NCBI RefSeq assembly: GCF_017873955.1
Contig: NZ_JAGGKS010000007.1
Location: forward strand, 124,001-188,000
DNA: 64,000 nucleotides
Origin: Sedimentibacter acidaminivorans
Lineage (GTDB): Bacteria > Bacillota > Clostridia > Tissierellales > Sedimentibacteraceae
Reading direction: 5' to 3'
Under the pieces are notes generated by a model, which did no database searches, was not told the origin of the DNA, and saw nothing but the letters and a program-made list of their open reading frames with translations. Every line of letters starts with the position of its first letter. Position 1 is the first letter of the stretch. Shown in pieces: positions 35,193 to 43,595 of the stretch. The position numbers and the translations under genes are program-made.

Positions 35193-38100
35193 ATGAAAAA
35201 ATTTAAAAGGGTTTTAGTTGCAAATCGTGGAGAAATAGCTATAAGGATTTTTAGAGCTTGTAGTGAATTAGATATTAGAAGTGTTGCTATTTATTCTGAG
35301 GAGGATAAAAATTCTCTCTTTAGAACAAAGGCAGATGAATCATATCAAATAGGTAAAAATAAAAAACCAGTTGATGCATATCTAGGAATAGATGAAATAA
35401 TAAGCATTGCAAAATCTAAAGGTGTTGATGCTATACACCCTGGATATGGGCTACTATCAGAAAATGTAGAATTTGCACGTAAATGCGAAGAATCAGGAAT
35501 TGTTTTTATAGGGCCTGATCACATAATGATGGATAAGCTAGGAGATAAAATAAAGTCTAAAAAGGTTGCTCATAGTGTTAAGGTACCAACAATTCCTGGA
35601 ATTGAAGAAGCAGTTAAATCAGAAGATGATGCAAGAAAGTTTGCTGATTTTTGCGGTTATCCAGTAATACTAAAAGCTTCTGCTGGTGGCGGCGGAAGAG
35701 GTATGCGTATAGTATGGAGAGAAGAAGATTTAATTAGGGAATTCAATAGTGCTCAAAGTGAAGCAAAAAAGGCATTTGGTATAGATGACATATTTATAGA
35801 AAAGTATTTAGAGAGACCAAAACATATAGAAGTTCAAGTACTTGGAGATAATTATGGAAATATCGTACATTTATACGAGCGAGACTGTTCAATTCAAAGA
35901 AGACATCAAAAGGTTATTGAATTTACACCTGCAATATGTATAACAAACGAGCAAAGACAAAATATATGTGAGGATGCCCTGGAAATTGCAAGGTCTGTTA
36001 ATTATAGAAGTGCAGGTACTGTTGAGTTTTTGGTAGATAAAAATGGAAATCACTACTTTATAGAAATGAATCCAAGAGTGCAAGTAGAACATACTATTAC
36101 TGAAATGGCTACAGGTATAGACATTGTTCAATCTCAAATCCTTATAGCAGAGGGACATAGATTAGATTCTGAAGAAGTTAATATAAAATCACAAAATTCT
36201 ATAGAGCATAGGGGCTATGCTATTCAATGCAGAGTTACTACAGAAGATCCAGCTAATAATTTTGCACCTGATACTGGTAAAATAGATGTATATAGGACTG
36301 GTTCAGGTTTTGGAATAAGACTGGATGGAGATAATGGTTTTACTGGAGCTGTAATAAGTCCATATTACGATAGTTTGCTAGTTAAAGTTTCTTCTTGGTC
36401 AAGAAGTTTCAAAGATGCTATAGGTAAATCATCTAGGGCTTTAAGAGAAGTAAAAATACTTGGTGTAAAAACTAATATTGGATTTCTGTTAAATGTATTA
36501 AATCATGAAACATTTAGAAATGGACAATGTGATACAGGATTTATAGCTGATAATCCTTCTTTGCTAAATGTGAGAGGTGGAGAGGATAAAGAACTAAAAG
36601 TTCTTAATTATATTGGAAATATAGTTGTTAATGAAACAAAAGGTATCAAGCAGCAATTTGATGTTCCAAGAGTTCCTCAGTTTCAAAAGGATGAAATAAA
36701 ACCTGGGTTGAAACAAATGTTAGATGAAAAAGGTCCTAAAGAAGTATCGAATTGGGTTTTGAATCAAAAGAGGCTTTTGCTTACAGATACAACTATGAGA
36801 GATGCTCATCAATCTTTAATGGCTACACGTGTCAGAACTATAGATATGGAAAAAATAGCACCTTCCATGTCACACTTAGCAAATGATTTGTTCTCTGTAG
36901 AAATGTGGGGCGGAGCTACTTATGATGTTTCCTATAGATTTTTAAAAGAAGATCCTTGGGAAAGACTTAAAACACTCAGAGAAAAGATGCCAAATATTCT
37001 ATTTCAGATGTTGCTAAGAGGAGCTAATGCAGTAGGATATAAGAATTATCCAGATAATGTAATTAAAGAGTTTATTAAAACATCCTCAAAGGCTGGCATA
37101 GATGTATTTCGTATTTTTGACTCATTAAATTGGATGGAAGGTATGGAAATAGCTATAGATGAAGTTCTAAATCAAAATAAAATTGTTGAGGCAAGCATTT
37201 GTTACACAGGAGATATATTAGATGAAACTAGAGACAAGTATTCCCTTAAGTATTATGTTGATCTAGCAAAGAAACTTGAGAAAAGAGGAGCGCATATTCT
37301 TGCAATCAAAGATATGTCTGCACTTTTAAAACCAATGGCTGCTGATAAACTTGTAAGGGCACTTAAAAATGAACTAGCGATTCCTGTTCATTTGCACACG
37401 CATGATACAAGTGGAAATGGTGTTGTAACAGTTTATTCAGCTGCTAATGCAGGTGTTGATATAGTTGATACAGCATTTAATTCAATGGCTGGTTTAACTA
37501 GTCAGCCGCCACTTAATTCGATTATAGCTGCTTTAAATAATTCTGAGAGAGATACTATGTTATCTTTAGATAATATGCAGCAAATTTCTGATTATTGGGA
37601 AGCTGTAAGGCCTGTATATCAAAAATTTGAATCAGGTTTAAAAACTGGAACAGCAGAAATATATAAATATGAAATACCTGGTGGACAATATTCAAACTTA
37701 AAGCCACAGGTTGAAAGTTTTGGGCTAGGTAATAAATTTGAAGAAGTAAAAGAAATGTTTAAAACTGTAAATGGAATGTTGGGGGATATAGTAAAGGTTA
37801 CTCCTTCTTCTAAGGCTGTTGGTGATATGGCAATATTTATGGTTCAAAATGATTTAAATTCAGAAAATATATATGACAAAGCAAGGGATATGGATTTTCC
37901 TGATTCTATAGTTTCTTATTTTGAAGGTATGATGGGTCAGCCGGAAGGTGGTTTCCCAGAAGACCTTAGCAACCTTGTATTAAAAGGAAAAGAACCTATT
38001 AAATGTCGTCCTGGTGAATTGTTGCCATCAGAAGATTTTGAAGCAATAAAAAAAATGCTTAGAGAAAAACATGATATAGATGGAACAGACGAAGAAGCGC

Positions 38101-38624
38101 TAAGTTACGCATTATATCCTAAAGTGTTTGAAGATTATCTTAACAATTTAAAAAATGATGGAAATCTTAGACTAATGGGAAGTGATATATTTTTTCATGG
38201 ACTAGAAGAAGGCGAAACTTGTGAAGTAAAGATAGCTGAAGGTAAAAAACTTGTTATAAAACTTATTGAAATAAGGAATACAAGTGATGATGGAACGAAA
38301 GATTTGGCTTTTGAAGTAAATGGAAATAGAAGAATTGTTACTGTTAAAGATAAAAATGCTGTAATTCAAAAGCATATTGATTCAGAAAAAGTCATGGCTG
38401 ATTCGGGCAATCAATATGAAGTTGGTGCAAATATTCCTGGAAATATATTCAAAATTCTTGTAAAAGAAGGGGATAAGGTAGAAGCTGGTCAGCCAATAGC
38501 AGTGCTTGAGGCTATGAAGATGGAAACCAACGTAATATCACCCTTAGCTGGAACTGTTAATAAAATACATGTTAAAGAAGGTCAAAGGGTGGTTGCAGGA
38601 GAGCTAATAGCAGAATTGGAGTAA
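35193..38624 (+). CDS. pyc: pyruvate carboxylase
   Basis: Carboxylates pyruvate to oxaloacetate with ATP and bicarbonate. The single 1143-residue chain has the full Firmicutes architecture. The biotin carboxylase domain (about 1-455) includes KASAGGGGRGM and EMNPRVQVEHT. The carboxyltransferase domain (about 530-1000) starts LLTDTTMRDAHQS and contains metal-binding HLHTHDT. The biotin carrier has EAMKMET, with biotinyl Lys1109. AGGAGG precedes the ATG. It is transcribed alone. The biotin need ties in with the bioYB operon elsewhere in the window. Confidence 0.97.
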   Translation: MKKFKRVLVANRGEIAIRIFRACSELDIRSVAIYSEEDKNSLFRTKADESYQIGKNKKPVDAYLGIDEIISIAKSKGVDAIHPGYGLLSENVEFARKCEESGIVFIGPDHIMMDKLGDKIKSKKVAHSVKVPTIPGIEEAVKSEDDARKFADFCGYPVILKASAGGGGRGMRIVWREEDLIREFNSAQSEAKKAFGIDDIFIEKYLERPKHIEVQVLGDNYGNIVHLYERDCSIQRRHQKVIEFTPAICITNEQRQNICEDALEIARSVNYRSAGTVEFLVDKNGNHYFIEMNPRVQVEHTITEMATGIDIVQSQILIAEGHRLDSEEVNIKSQNSIEHRGYAIQCRVTTEDPANNFAPDTGKIDVYRTGSGFGIRLDGDNGFTGAVISPYYDSLLVKVSSWSRSFKDAIGKSSRALREVKILGVKTNIGFLLNVLNHETFRNGQCDTGFIADNPSLLNVRGGEDKELKVLNYIGNIVVNETKGIKQQFDVPRVPQFQKDEIKPGLKQMLDEKGPKEVSNWVLNQKRLLLTDTTMRDAHQSLMATRVRTIDMEKIAPSMSHLANDLFSVEMWGGATYDVSYRFLKEDPWERLKTLREKMPNILFQMLLRGANAVGYKNYPDNVIKEFIKTSSKAGIDVFRIFDSLNWMEGMEIAIDEVLNQNKIVEASICYTGDILDETRDKYSLKYYVDLAKKLEKRGAHILAIKDMSALLKPMAADKLVRALKNELAIPVHLHTHDTSGNGVVTVYSAANAGVDIVDTAFNSMAGLTSQPPLNSIIAALNNSERDTMLSLDNMQQISDYWEAVRPVYQKFESGLKTGTAEIYKYEIPGGQYSNLKPQVESFGLGNKFEEVKEMFKTVNGMLGDIVKVTPSSKAVGDMAIFMVQNDLNSENIYDKARDMDFPDSIVSYFEGMMGQPEGGFPEDLSNLVLKGKEPIKCRPGELLPSEDFEAIKKMLREKHDIDGTDEEALSYALYPKVFEDYLNNLKNDGNLRLMGSDIFFHGLEEGETCEVKIAEGKKLVIKLIEIRNTSDDGTKDLAFEVNGNRRIVTVKDKNAVIQKHIDSEKVMADSGNQYEVGANIPGNIFKILVKEGDKVEAGQPIAVLEAMKMETNVISPLAGTVNKIHVKEGQRVVAGELIAELE

Positions 38625-38646
38625 ATGAATACAAGGTAAAAATTAT

Positions 38647-38675
38647 GAAAATACCTCATCGATTTCTGGAGGGGG
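38647..38675 (+). terminator. terminator after pyc
   Basis: AAAATACCTC and GGGGGTATTTTT form a stem ending in a T run. Confidence 0.8.
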
Positions 38676-38778
38676 TATTTTTATTTGTATATATTAAAAA
38701 AAGCAAAAAAATTATCCATGCAGCTTACGGAGTAGCTTAATATGGTTGGGATATTATAAAAACTCATTTTGTGTTTAT

Positions 38779-39111
38779 TTAACTAATGGATCCACAAAGT
38801 TCAGTATATGGGTATTGTTGACAGTCATACAATAGTTCTTTATAAAATTTCAATACACTTTTAATTGTACCAAATCCGTGCAATATTTCATAATCGGCAT
38901 AGACCTGAGAAGACTGATTTAATTCAAAAATGCCTTTTTGTAGTGTTGGAACAAGGTCTGATGCTAATCCTAATTTTTCTTCATTATAAATGAACCACCC
39001 ACTTGATGCTTCAATTAAGTCTCGTACATTCCAAGAAATAATATGATTTCCTCCCATGTTAATCCATTCGGTTTCATTTGTTTTCAATCGTAGAAAAAAA
39101 TTATATTTCAT
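38779..39111 (-). CDS. hypothetical protein
   Basis: A 110-residue protein with no signal peptide or membrane helix that I do not recognise. Aromatic and acidic residues are frequent (SWNVRDLIEASSGWFIYNE, YADYEILHGFGTIKSVLKFY). The start is the internal ATG at 39111 because GGAGGG lies just upstream of it. The size and composition would fit a small immunity-type or accessory protein, but there is no toxin gene nearby. It is a single gene on the minus strand between pyc and the YaiI gene. Confidence 0.6.
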   Translation of the reverse strand: MKYNFFLRLKTNETEWINMGGNHIISWNVRDLIEASSGWFIYNEEKLGLASDLVPTLQKGIFELNQSSQVYADYEILHGFGTIKSVLKFYKELLYDCQQYPYTELCGSIS

Positions 39112-39426
39112 ATACTGTCCCTCCATAAGTTGTTATAAAAAGTGCTTCTCTAAATATATTCGTAACAATGATAAAAAAAATTAGGGTAGCTTTGAAATTT
39201 ATTAGAGAAAAAAAGCTTTATATTAACTCATAGACTGTGTAATACAAATAGGGTATAATATACAGGAGATAAATATTTGTTAGGTTGACCATGATCTCAC
39301 TTTAATTAAATTCTTTAAATATAGTCAAAATACTATTAAGAAACATACTATGTTATACAATACGATTTAATTTAATATAAAAATTATAAATAAATGTAAT
39401 TTAAAATAAAATAATAGGAGGCAAAA
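39112..39426. other. AT-rich gap
   Basis: The spacer between the divergent small gene and the YaiI gene shows no gene, no convincing promoter hexamer pair, repeat or riboswitch. Only the AGGAGG before the YaiI start stands out. Confidence 0.6.
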
Positions 39427-39903
39427 ATGCGAATAATAATTGATGGAGATGCATGTCCTCAGCAAGTAAAAGAAATATGTGAGCGTGCTGCTCATGAATA
39501 TAATGTGGAATTAATTATAGTTGTAGATATAGCTCATTATATTGTAAGTGATTTTACGGTTATGGTTGTTGAACAAGGGAGAGATTCAGTAGATTATAAA
39601 ATAGTACAAATTTTTCAGAATGAAGATATTTTAGTAACTCAAGATTATGGTTTAGCTAGCTTAGTATTGGGAAAAGCTTCAGCTGTAATTCATACTGCAG
39701 GATTTTTTATTAATAATAATAATATAGATACCCTTCTGGAATCAAGGCATATTGGACAAAAAATAAGAAAGGCAGGGGGACGTACTAAGGGCCCATCTAA
39801 GCGTACTAAAGAACAAGATGAGAACTTTGAAAAATGCCTTTATAAAGTTCTTCGTGAGAAATTTGGTAGAGTAAAACTAAATAAGAAAAAGAGAACAGTA
39901 TAA
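39427..39903 (+). CDS. YaiI/YqxD family protein (UPF0178, PIN-like)
   Basis: A 158-residue member of the DUF188/YaiI family, recognised by MRIIIDGDACP, VTQDYGLASLVL and the basic tail GGRTKGPSKRT. The acidic residues in the first motif and in TQDYGLA fit a PIN-like nuclease fold, but no function is established. AGGAGG precedes the ATG. Confidence 0.9.
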   Translation: MRIIIDGDACPQQVKEICERAAHEYNVELIIVVDIAHYIVSDFTVMVVEQGRDSVDYKIVQIFQNEDILVTQDYGLASLVLGKASAVIHTAGFFINNNNIDTLLESRHIGQKIRKAGGRTKGPSKRTKEQDENFEKCLYKVLREKFGRVKLNKKKRTV

Positions 39904-39924
39904 ATTTATACTGTTCTTTTTTTT
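39893..39924. terminator. bidirectional terminator
   Basis: GAACAGTATAAA and TTTATACTGTTC form a 12-base stem with no loop spacer, followed by T8 on the plus strand and preceded by As that give Us on the minus strand. It serves the convergent YaiI and glycosyltransferase genes. Confidence 0.9.
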
Positions 39925-41023
39925 ACAGTGACTCAATATTTTTAACTACATCATCTACAATTATTTCGGATGAAGATTTATTGTAAATCTTCTTCATGTT
40001 TTTCCTCATTGCATTTAATATAGTATGGTTACAAATTAAATCTAATGTCCGATTAACTATTTCATTAGAATTATTAGCTATAAACGCCGCTCCTTTTTTC
40101 TCAAAATATAGAGCATTTTCTTTTTCTTGTCCAGGTACAGGTTTAAAAATTATAAGAGGAAGCTGTACGGCTAGTGCTTCACTTAATGTTATTCCACCAG
40201 ATTTAGTTATCATGCATGTTGATATTTTGTAAAGTTCATGAATATCTTCTGTAAAACCAAACACCTTTAGATTTCTATAATCTAATGAATCAAGTTGAGC
40301 TTTAAGCTCTTTGTTATTTCCGCATACAACTGCTACTTGAATATTATTGTGACTACAAAGATCAACGCATACTTTTTTAATATCCTTTAAAACTCCAAAT
40401 GCACCGGCATTAATTAAAACTATCTTTTTAGATTTTATGAAGCGGTACTTTTTAAATATATTATTTAAATTTTCCATCTCTTCGAAAGCGTCTCTTACAG
40501 GTATTCCAGTAACAACAGTTTTTTCTATGGGGATATTCATTTTTCTAAGTTCTTCTTGTAATTCGTTTGTTGCTATATAAAATTTATCTATTTCTTCACT
40601 TAGCCAAAGCTTATGTACATAAAAATCAGTAACTATATTAAAAACAGGGATATTTTCTCCACTACTGTTTTTAATTTTTAATGATGCTAGAATTGGAAAG
40701 GTATTAATAATTATATCGGGTTTAAATTCTAATGCGATTTGATTCAACTTTCTAAAACCAAAATTTCTGTAAACATCCATAACTTTTTTATCTACAAGTT
40801 TTTCGGTTCCATAATACAATAGTGAATAGGCATCACCGAATTCATAGCTTTTTATATATGCTTTTTTAATTGTTTCTGTAATTCGGGGGTGAGCTTCTGT
40901 AAAAACATCAACAACGGAAACATTATAGTAACCTTTATTTGTGAATGCATTCTTTAAAGCCGTTGCAACCATTTTGTGACCATTACCAAATGGTGCGGTA
41001 GTTATTAGAATATTTAATTCCAT
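39923..41023 (-). CDS. diacylglycerol glucosyltransferase/MGDG synthase-like
   Basis: A GT28-type glycosyltransferase of 366 residues, resembling UgtP and plant MGDG synthases that make glycolipids at the membrane. Features are the N-terminal TTAPFGNGHKM loop, EFKPDIIINTFP and the sugar-nucleotide site ITKSGGITLSEALA with PVPGQEKENA. It probably adds glucose or galactose to diacylglycerol. The precise sugar and product cannot be read. It stands alone on the minus strand. Confidence 0.85.
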   Translation of the reverse strand: MELNILITTAPFGNGHKMVATALKNAFTNKGYYNVSVVDVFTEAHPRITETIKKAYIKSYEFGDAYSLLYYGTEKLVDKKVMDVYRNFGFRKLNQIALEFKPDIIINTFPILASLKIKNSSGENIPVFNIVTDFYVHKLWLSEEIDKFYIATNELQEELRKMNIPIEKTVVTGIPVRDAFEEMENLNNIFKKYRFIKSKKIVLINAGAFGVLKDIKKVCVDLCSHNNIQVAVVCGNNKELKAQLDSLDYRNLKVFGFTEDIHELYKISTCMITKSGGITLSEALAVQLPLIIFKPVPGQEKENALYFEKKGAAFIANNSNEIVNRTLDLICNHTILNAMRKNMKKIYNKSSSEIIVDDVVKNIESL

Positions 41024-41191
41024 ATTTTCCTCCGGTAGTACCTTTATAGTAAATTAATATTTATATATAAGTATTTTATTAATTAGGTTCTTTTAATTAG
41101 ATACAGTAAATATTATAATATATAAACCAAAATATAAAAAGGTTTAATTTTATATTTTGATATTTTTATTATGGGAACATGGGGTGAAGAG

Positions 41192-41848
41192 ATGATATAT
41201 GAGTTCATTAAGACGTTCTTACTAATTTTTGTAGCTGAAATGGGTGATAAAACTCAGATATTACTCATGACATGCGCAGCAAGATATTCTATTGTACAAG
41301 TACTTTTGGGAATAGTAGTTGGAGTTGCACTAAATCATGGCTTGGCAATTGTTATAGGTACTTACATATCAAATATAATAAACTTTAATTTATTACAAGT
41401 TTTTGCTGGAGTTATTTTTATTGTTTTTGGTCTGCTTGCTTTAGAAGATGACACTGATGAAGATAAGAAAACTACAACGTTAAAATGTGGACCAATAATA
41501 GCTGTAGCAATAACTTTTTTTGTTGGTGAGTTAGGTGATAAAACTCAATTGACTGCAATGACAATTGCTATGGAATCTGAATATCCGTTTTTTGTTTTAA
41601 TGGGGTCGATTGCAGGTATGATTTTTGTAGGATGCGTAGGAATAATTATTGGAACAGCATTGACTAAAAGAATTCCTTCATATATAATAAAAATAATATC
41701 AGGTTTAGTATTTATATTATTTGGTTTAGTAAAACTTTTTAATACTTCTAATATATTAATAGGAAATGAATTATATCAGGGCATACTAATAATTGTCTTA
41801 GGATTTATTTCGTTTTTCCTAATAGCAAATTTAATGAATAATAGGTAA
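41192..41848 (+). CDS. GDT1/UPF0016 family cation transporter
   Basis: A 218-residue membrane protein with six helices in two repeats, each carrying the family motif: EMGDKTQ and ELGDKTQ. Bacterial members (MneA, Mnx) export Mn2+; others move Ca2+/H+. ATG 41192 with GGGGTG five bases upstream is preferred over ATG 41171. No manganese (yybP-ykoY) riboswitch precedes it. It is followed by the Nudix gene after five bases. Confidence 0.88.
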   Translation: MIYEFIKTFLLIFVAEMGDKTQILLMTCAARYSIVQVLLGIVVGVALNHGLAIVIGTYISNIINFNLLQVFAGVIFIVFGLLALEDDTDEDKKTTTLKCGPIIAVAITFFVGELGDKTQLTAMTIAMESEYPFFVLMGSIAGMIFVGCVGIIIGTALTKRIPSYIIKIISGLVFILFGLVKLFNTSNILIGNELYQGILIIVLGFISFFLIANLMNNR

Positions 41849-41853
41849 ATTAA

Positions 41854-42468
41854 ATGAATTTAAAACAAATTGAAAATGTATTAAGAGGAATAAAGGCAAA
41901 ACCCATAGTTGATGGTACGAATTTTTCTGTGTTAGTCCCTCTAATTGAAATTAATAATGAATTGAATTTAATTTTTGAAGTAAGATCTATGTCAATTAAA
42001 AGGCAGCCTGGAGAAATATCATTCCCAGGGGGGAAAATTGAAGATGGAGAAAGCCCACTTGAGGCAGCAGTTAGAGAAACAACCGAAGAAATAGGTATTG
42101 AAAAAGAGAATATTAAAATAATTGCAGAGCTTGATTATGCATCTCATAAAGAAGGAGCATTTGTTTACTCTTATTTAGGTTATATAAAAGATATTGTTCA
42201 TACAAATATTAAGTTTAGCAAAGATGAAGTTTCTGAACTTTTTTATGTTCCTTTATCATTTTTTCTTGAAAATGAACCTGAAAGATATTTTGTTAATTAT
42301 CATCCTGAAGCTGAGGAAAACTTTCCATTTCATATGATTATCCAAGGAAATAATTATAAATGGGATAAAATTAAATATCCTGTATATTTTTATAAATATA
42401 ATGATTATATCATTTGGGGGCTCACTGCTAAAATTGCATATAATTTTATTAAAAAAATAAAAACATAA
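41854..42468 (+). CDS. Nudix hydrolase, CoA pyrophosphatase-like
   Basis: A 204-residue Nudix enzyme. The box GGKIEDGESPLEAAVRETTE followed by EIG is intact, preceded by the UPF0035-type motif RSMSIKRQPGEISFPG that marks CoA/acyl-CoA pyrophosphatases. It probably cleaves CoA to phosphopantetheine and 3',5'-ADP. It shares an operon with the GDT1-type gene and ends in a strong terminator. Confidence 0.87.
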   Translation: MNLKQIENVLRGIKAKPIVDGTNFSVLVPLIEINNELNLIFEVRSMSIKRQPGEISFPGGKIEDGESPLEAAVRETTEEIGIEKENIKIIAELDYASHKEGAFVYSYLGYIKDIVHTNIKFSKDEVSELFYVPLSFFLENEPERYFVNYHPEAEENFPFHMIIQGNNYKWDKIKYPVYFYKYNDYIIWGLTAKIAYNFIKKIKT

Positions 42469-42513
42469 ATAATCCCTTGCTGTGCATAACAACGCAAGGG
42501 ATTATTTGTTTTT
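42468..42513 (+). terminator. terminator after the Nudix gene
   Basis: AATAATCCCTTGC and GCAAGGGATTATT form a perfect 13-base stem with a 13-base loop, followed by TGTTTTT. Confidence 0.93.
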
Positions 42514-42530
42514 ATTAAAAATACAACAAT

Positions 42531-42557
42531 TGTCATAAAAACTGTCGCATACATGTC
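42531..42557 (+). promoter_or_regulatory. candidate activator sites upstream of the sigma-54 promoter
   Basis: Three TGTC tetramers start at 42531, 42543 and 42554, spaced 12 and 11 bases, that is on one face of the helix. They lie 65-90 bases above the sigma-54 promoter, where enhancer-binding activators normally bind. The motif is short, so this is tentative. Confidence 0.3.
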
Positions 42558-42619
42558 TGGAAAATTATACATCACACAATAAAATGTTTTAAAAACAAGT
42601 AAATTTCAATAAACTATAT

Positions 42620-42636
42620 TTGGCATATATATTGCT
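42620..42636 (+). promoter_or_regulatory. sigma-54 promoter of the hypD operon
   Basis: TTGGCATATATATTGCT matches the sigma-54 consensus TTGGCACGNNNNTTGCT at every conserved position except CG: GG at 42622-42623 and GC at 42634-42635 with ten bases between. Transcription should start near 42647, leaving a short leader before the activase gene. No sigma-A promoter is evident in this gap. Confidence 0.85.
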
Positions 42637-42683
42637 AGTTATTTAATGAAACGGATTAATTGCTAATAGAATTTGGAGAACTG

Positions 42684-43589
42684 ATGATGAATGATGCATT
42701 AATTTTTAACATACAGAAATTTTCTGTTCATGATGGCCCAGGTATTAGGACCACAGTATTTTTAAAAGGATGCCCATTAAGATGTTTGTGGTGTCATAAT
42801 CCTGAAAGTCAAGATATAAATAAAGAAATACTTTATGATAATAAAAAATGTGTGCTTTGTGGAAAATGTAAAGAAGTATGCCCAACTGATGCAATAACAA
42901 TTGAAGATGGTAAGTTGACTACAGATAAAGATAAGTGTAATTACTGTGGTGAATGTGTTATTTACTGTATGTATGGTGCAAGAGAAGTTGTTGGTAGAAG
43001 ATATAGTGTTGATGAAGTTATGAAAGAGGTTATGAAAGATAAAATTTTTTATGATCAGTCTAATGGAGGCGTGACTTTATCGGGAGGAGAACCTTTAATT
43101 CAAATAGAATTTGTTGAGGAATTATTAAGGAAACTCAAAGAGGAAAAAGTACATACTGCAATAGATACCAGCGGAGCAGTAAGTTTTGAAATTTTAGAAA
43201 GAGCTGCAAAATATACAGACTTATTTCTATATGATTTAAAATTAATCGATGATGATAAACACAAGGAGTATATAGGTGCTTCGAATAAAGATATAATAGA
43301 CAATCTTGTTAAATTATCTAAAATTCATTCTAATATAAATGTGAGAATGCCTATTATTGGCAATATAAACGATAATATAGCACATATTGAGAAAACTATA
43401 GAGTTATTAAAAGAATTAAATATTAAAAAAGTAAATTTACTTCCATATCACAGCATAGCTAAGCATAAATATGAAAAATTAGGACTTGTTTATGAAGATG
43501 AAAAAATGATAGTTCCATCTGAAACTAAAATGAATTATCTTAAAGAAATATTTAAAAAAAATGGTTATATTGTAAAAATAGGAGGTTAG
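42684..43589 (+). CDS. glycyl-radical enzyme activase for HypD
   Basis: Radical SAM enzyme that installs the glycyl radical on HypD. The 301 residues have the SAM cluster motif CPLRCLWC after FSVHDGPGIRT, then two ferredoxin-like clusters (CVLCGKCKEVC and CNYCGECVIYC), and GGVTLSGGEP. ATG 42684 sits five bases after GGAG; the frame is open further upstream only through a poor TTG. It ends six bases before hypD, in the same sigma-54 operon. Confidence 0.92.
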   Translation: MMNDALIFNIQKFSVHDGPGIRTTVFLKGCPLRCLWCHNPESQDINKEILYDNKKCVLCGKCKEVCPTDAITIEDGKLTTDKDKCNYCGECVIYCMYGAREVVGRRYSVDEVMKEVMKDKIFYDQSNGGVTLSGGEPLIQIEFVEELLRKLKEEKVHTAIDTSGAVSFEILERAAKYTDLFLYDLKLIDDDKHKEYIGASNKDIIDNLVKLSKIHSNINVRMPIIGNINDNIAHIEKTIELLKELNIKKVNLLPYHSIAKHKYEKLGLVYEDEKMIVPSETKMNYLKEIFKKNGYIVKIGG

Positions 43590-43595
43590 TGTTAT

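Noticed and set aside
41024-41191. Manganese (yybP-ykoY) riboswitch before the GDT1-type exporter
   Set aside because: No paired GGGGAGUA-like boxes; only AT-rich sequence.
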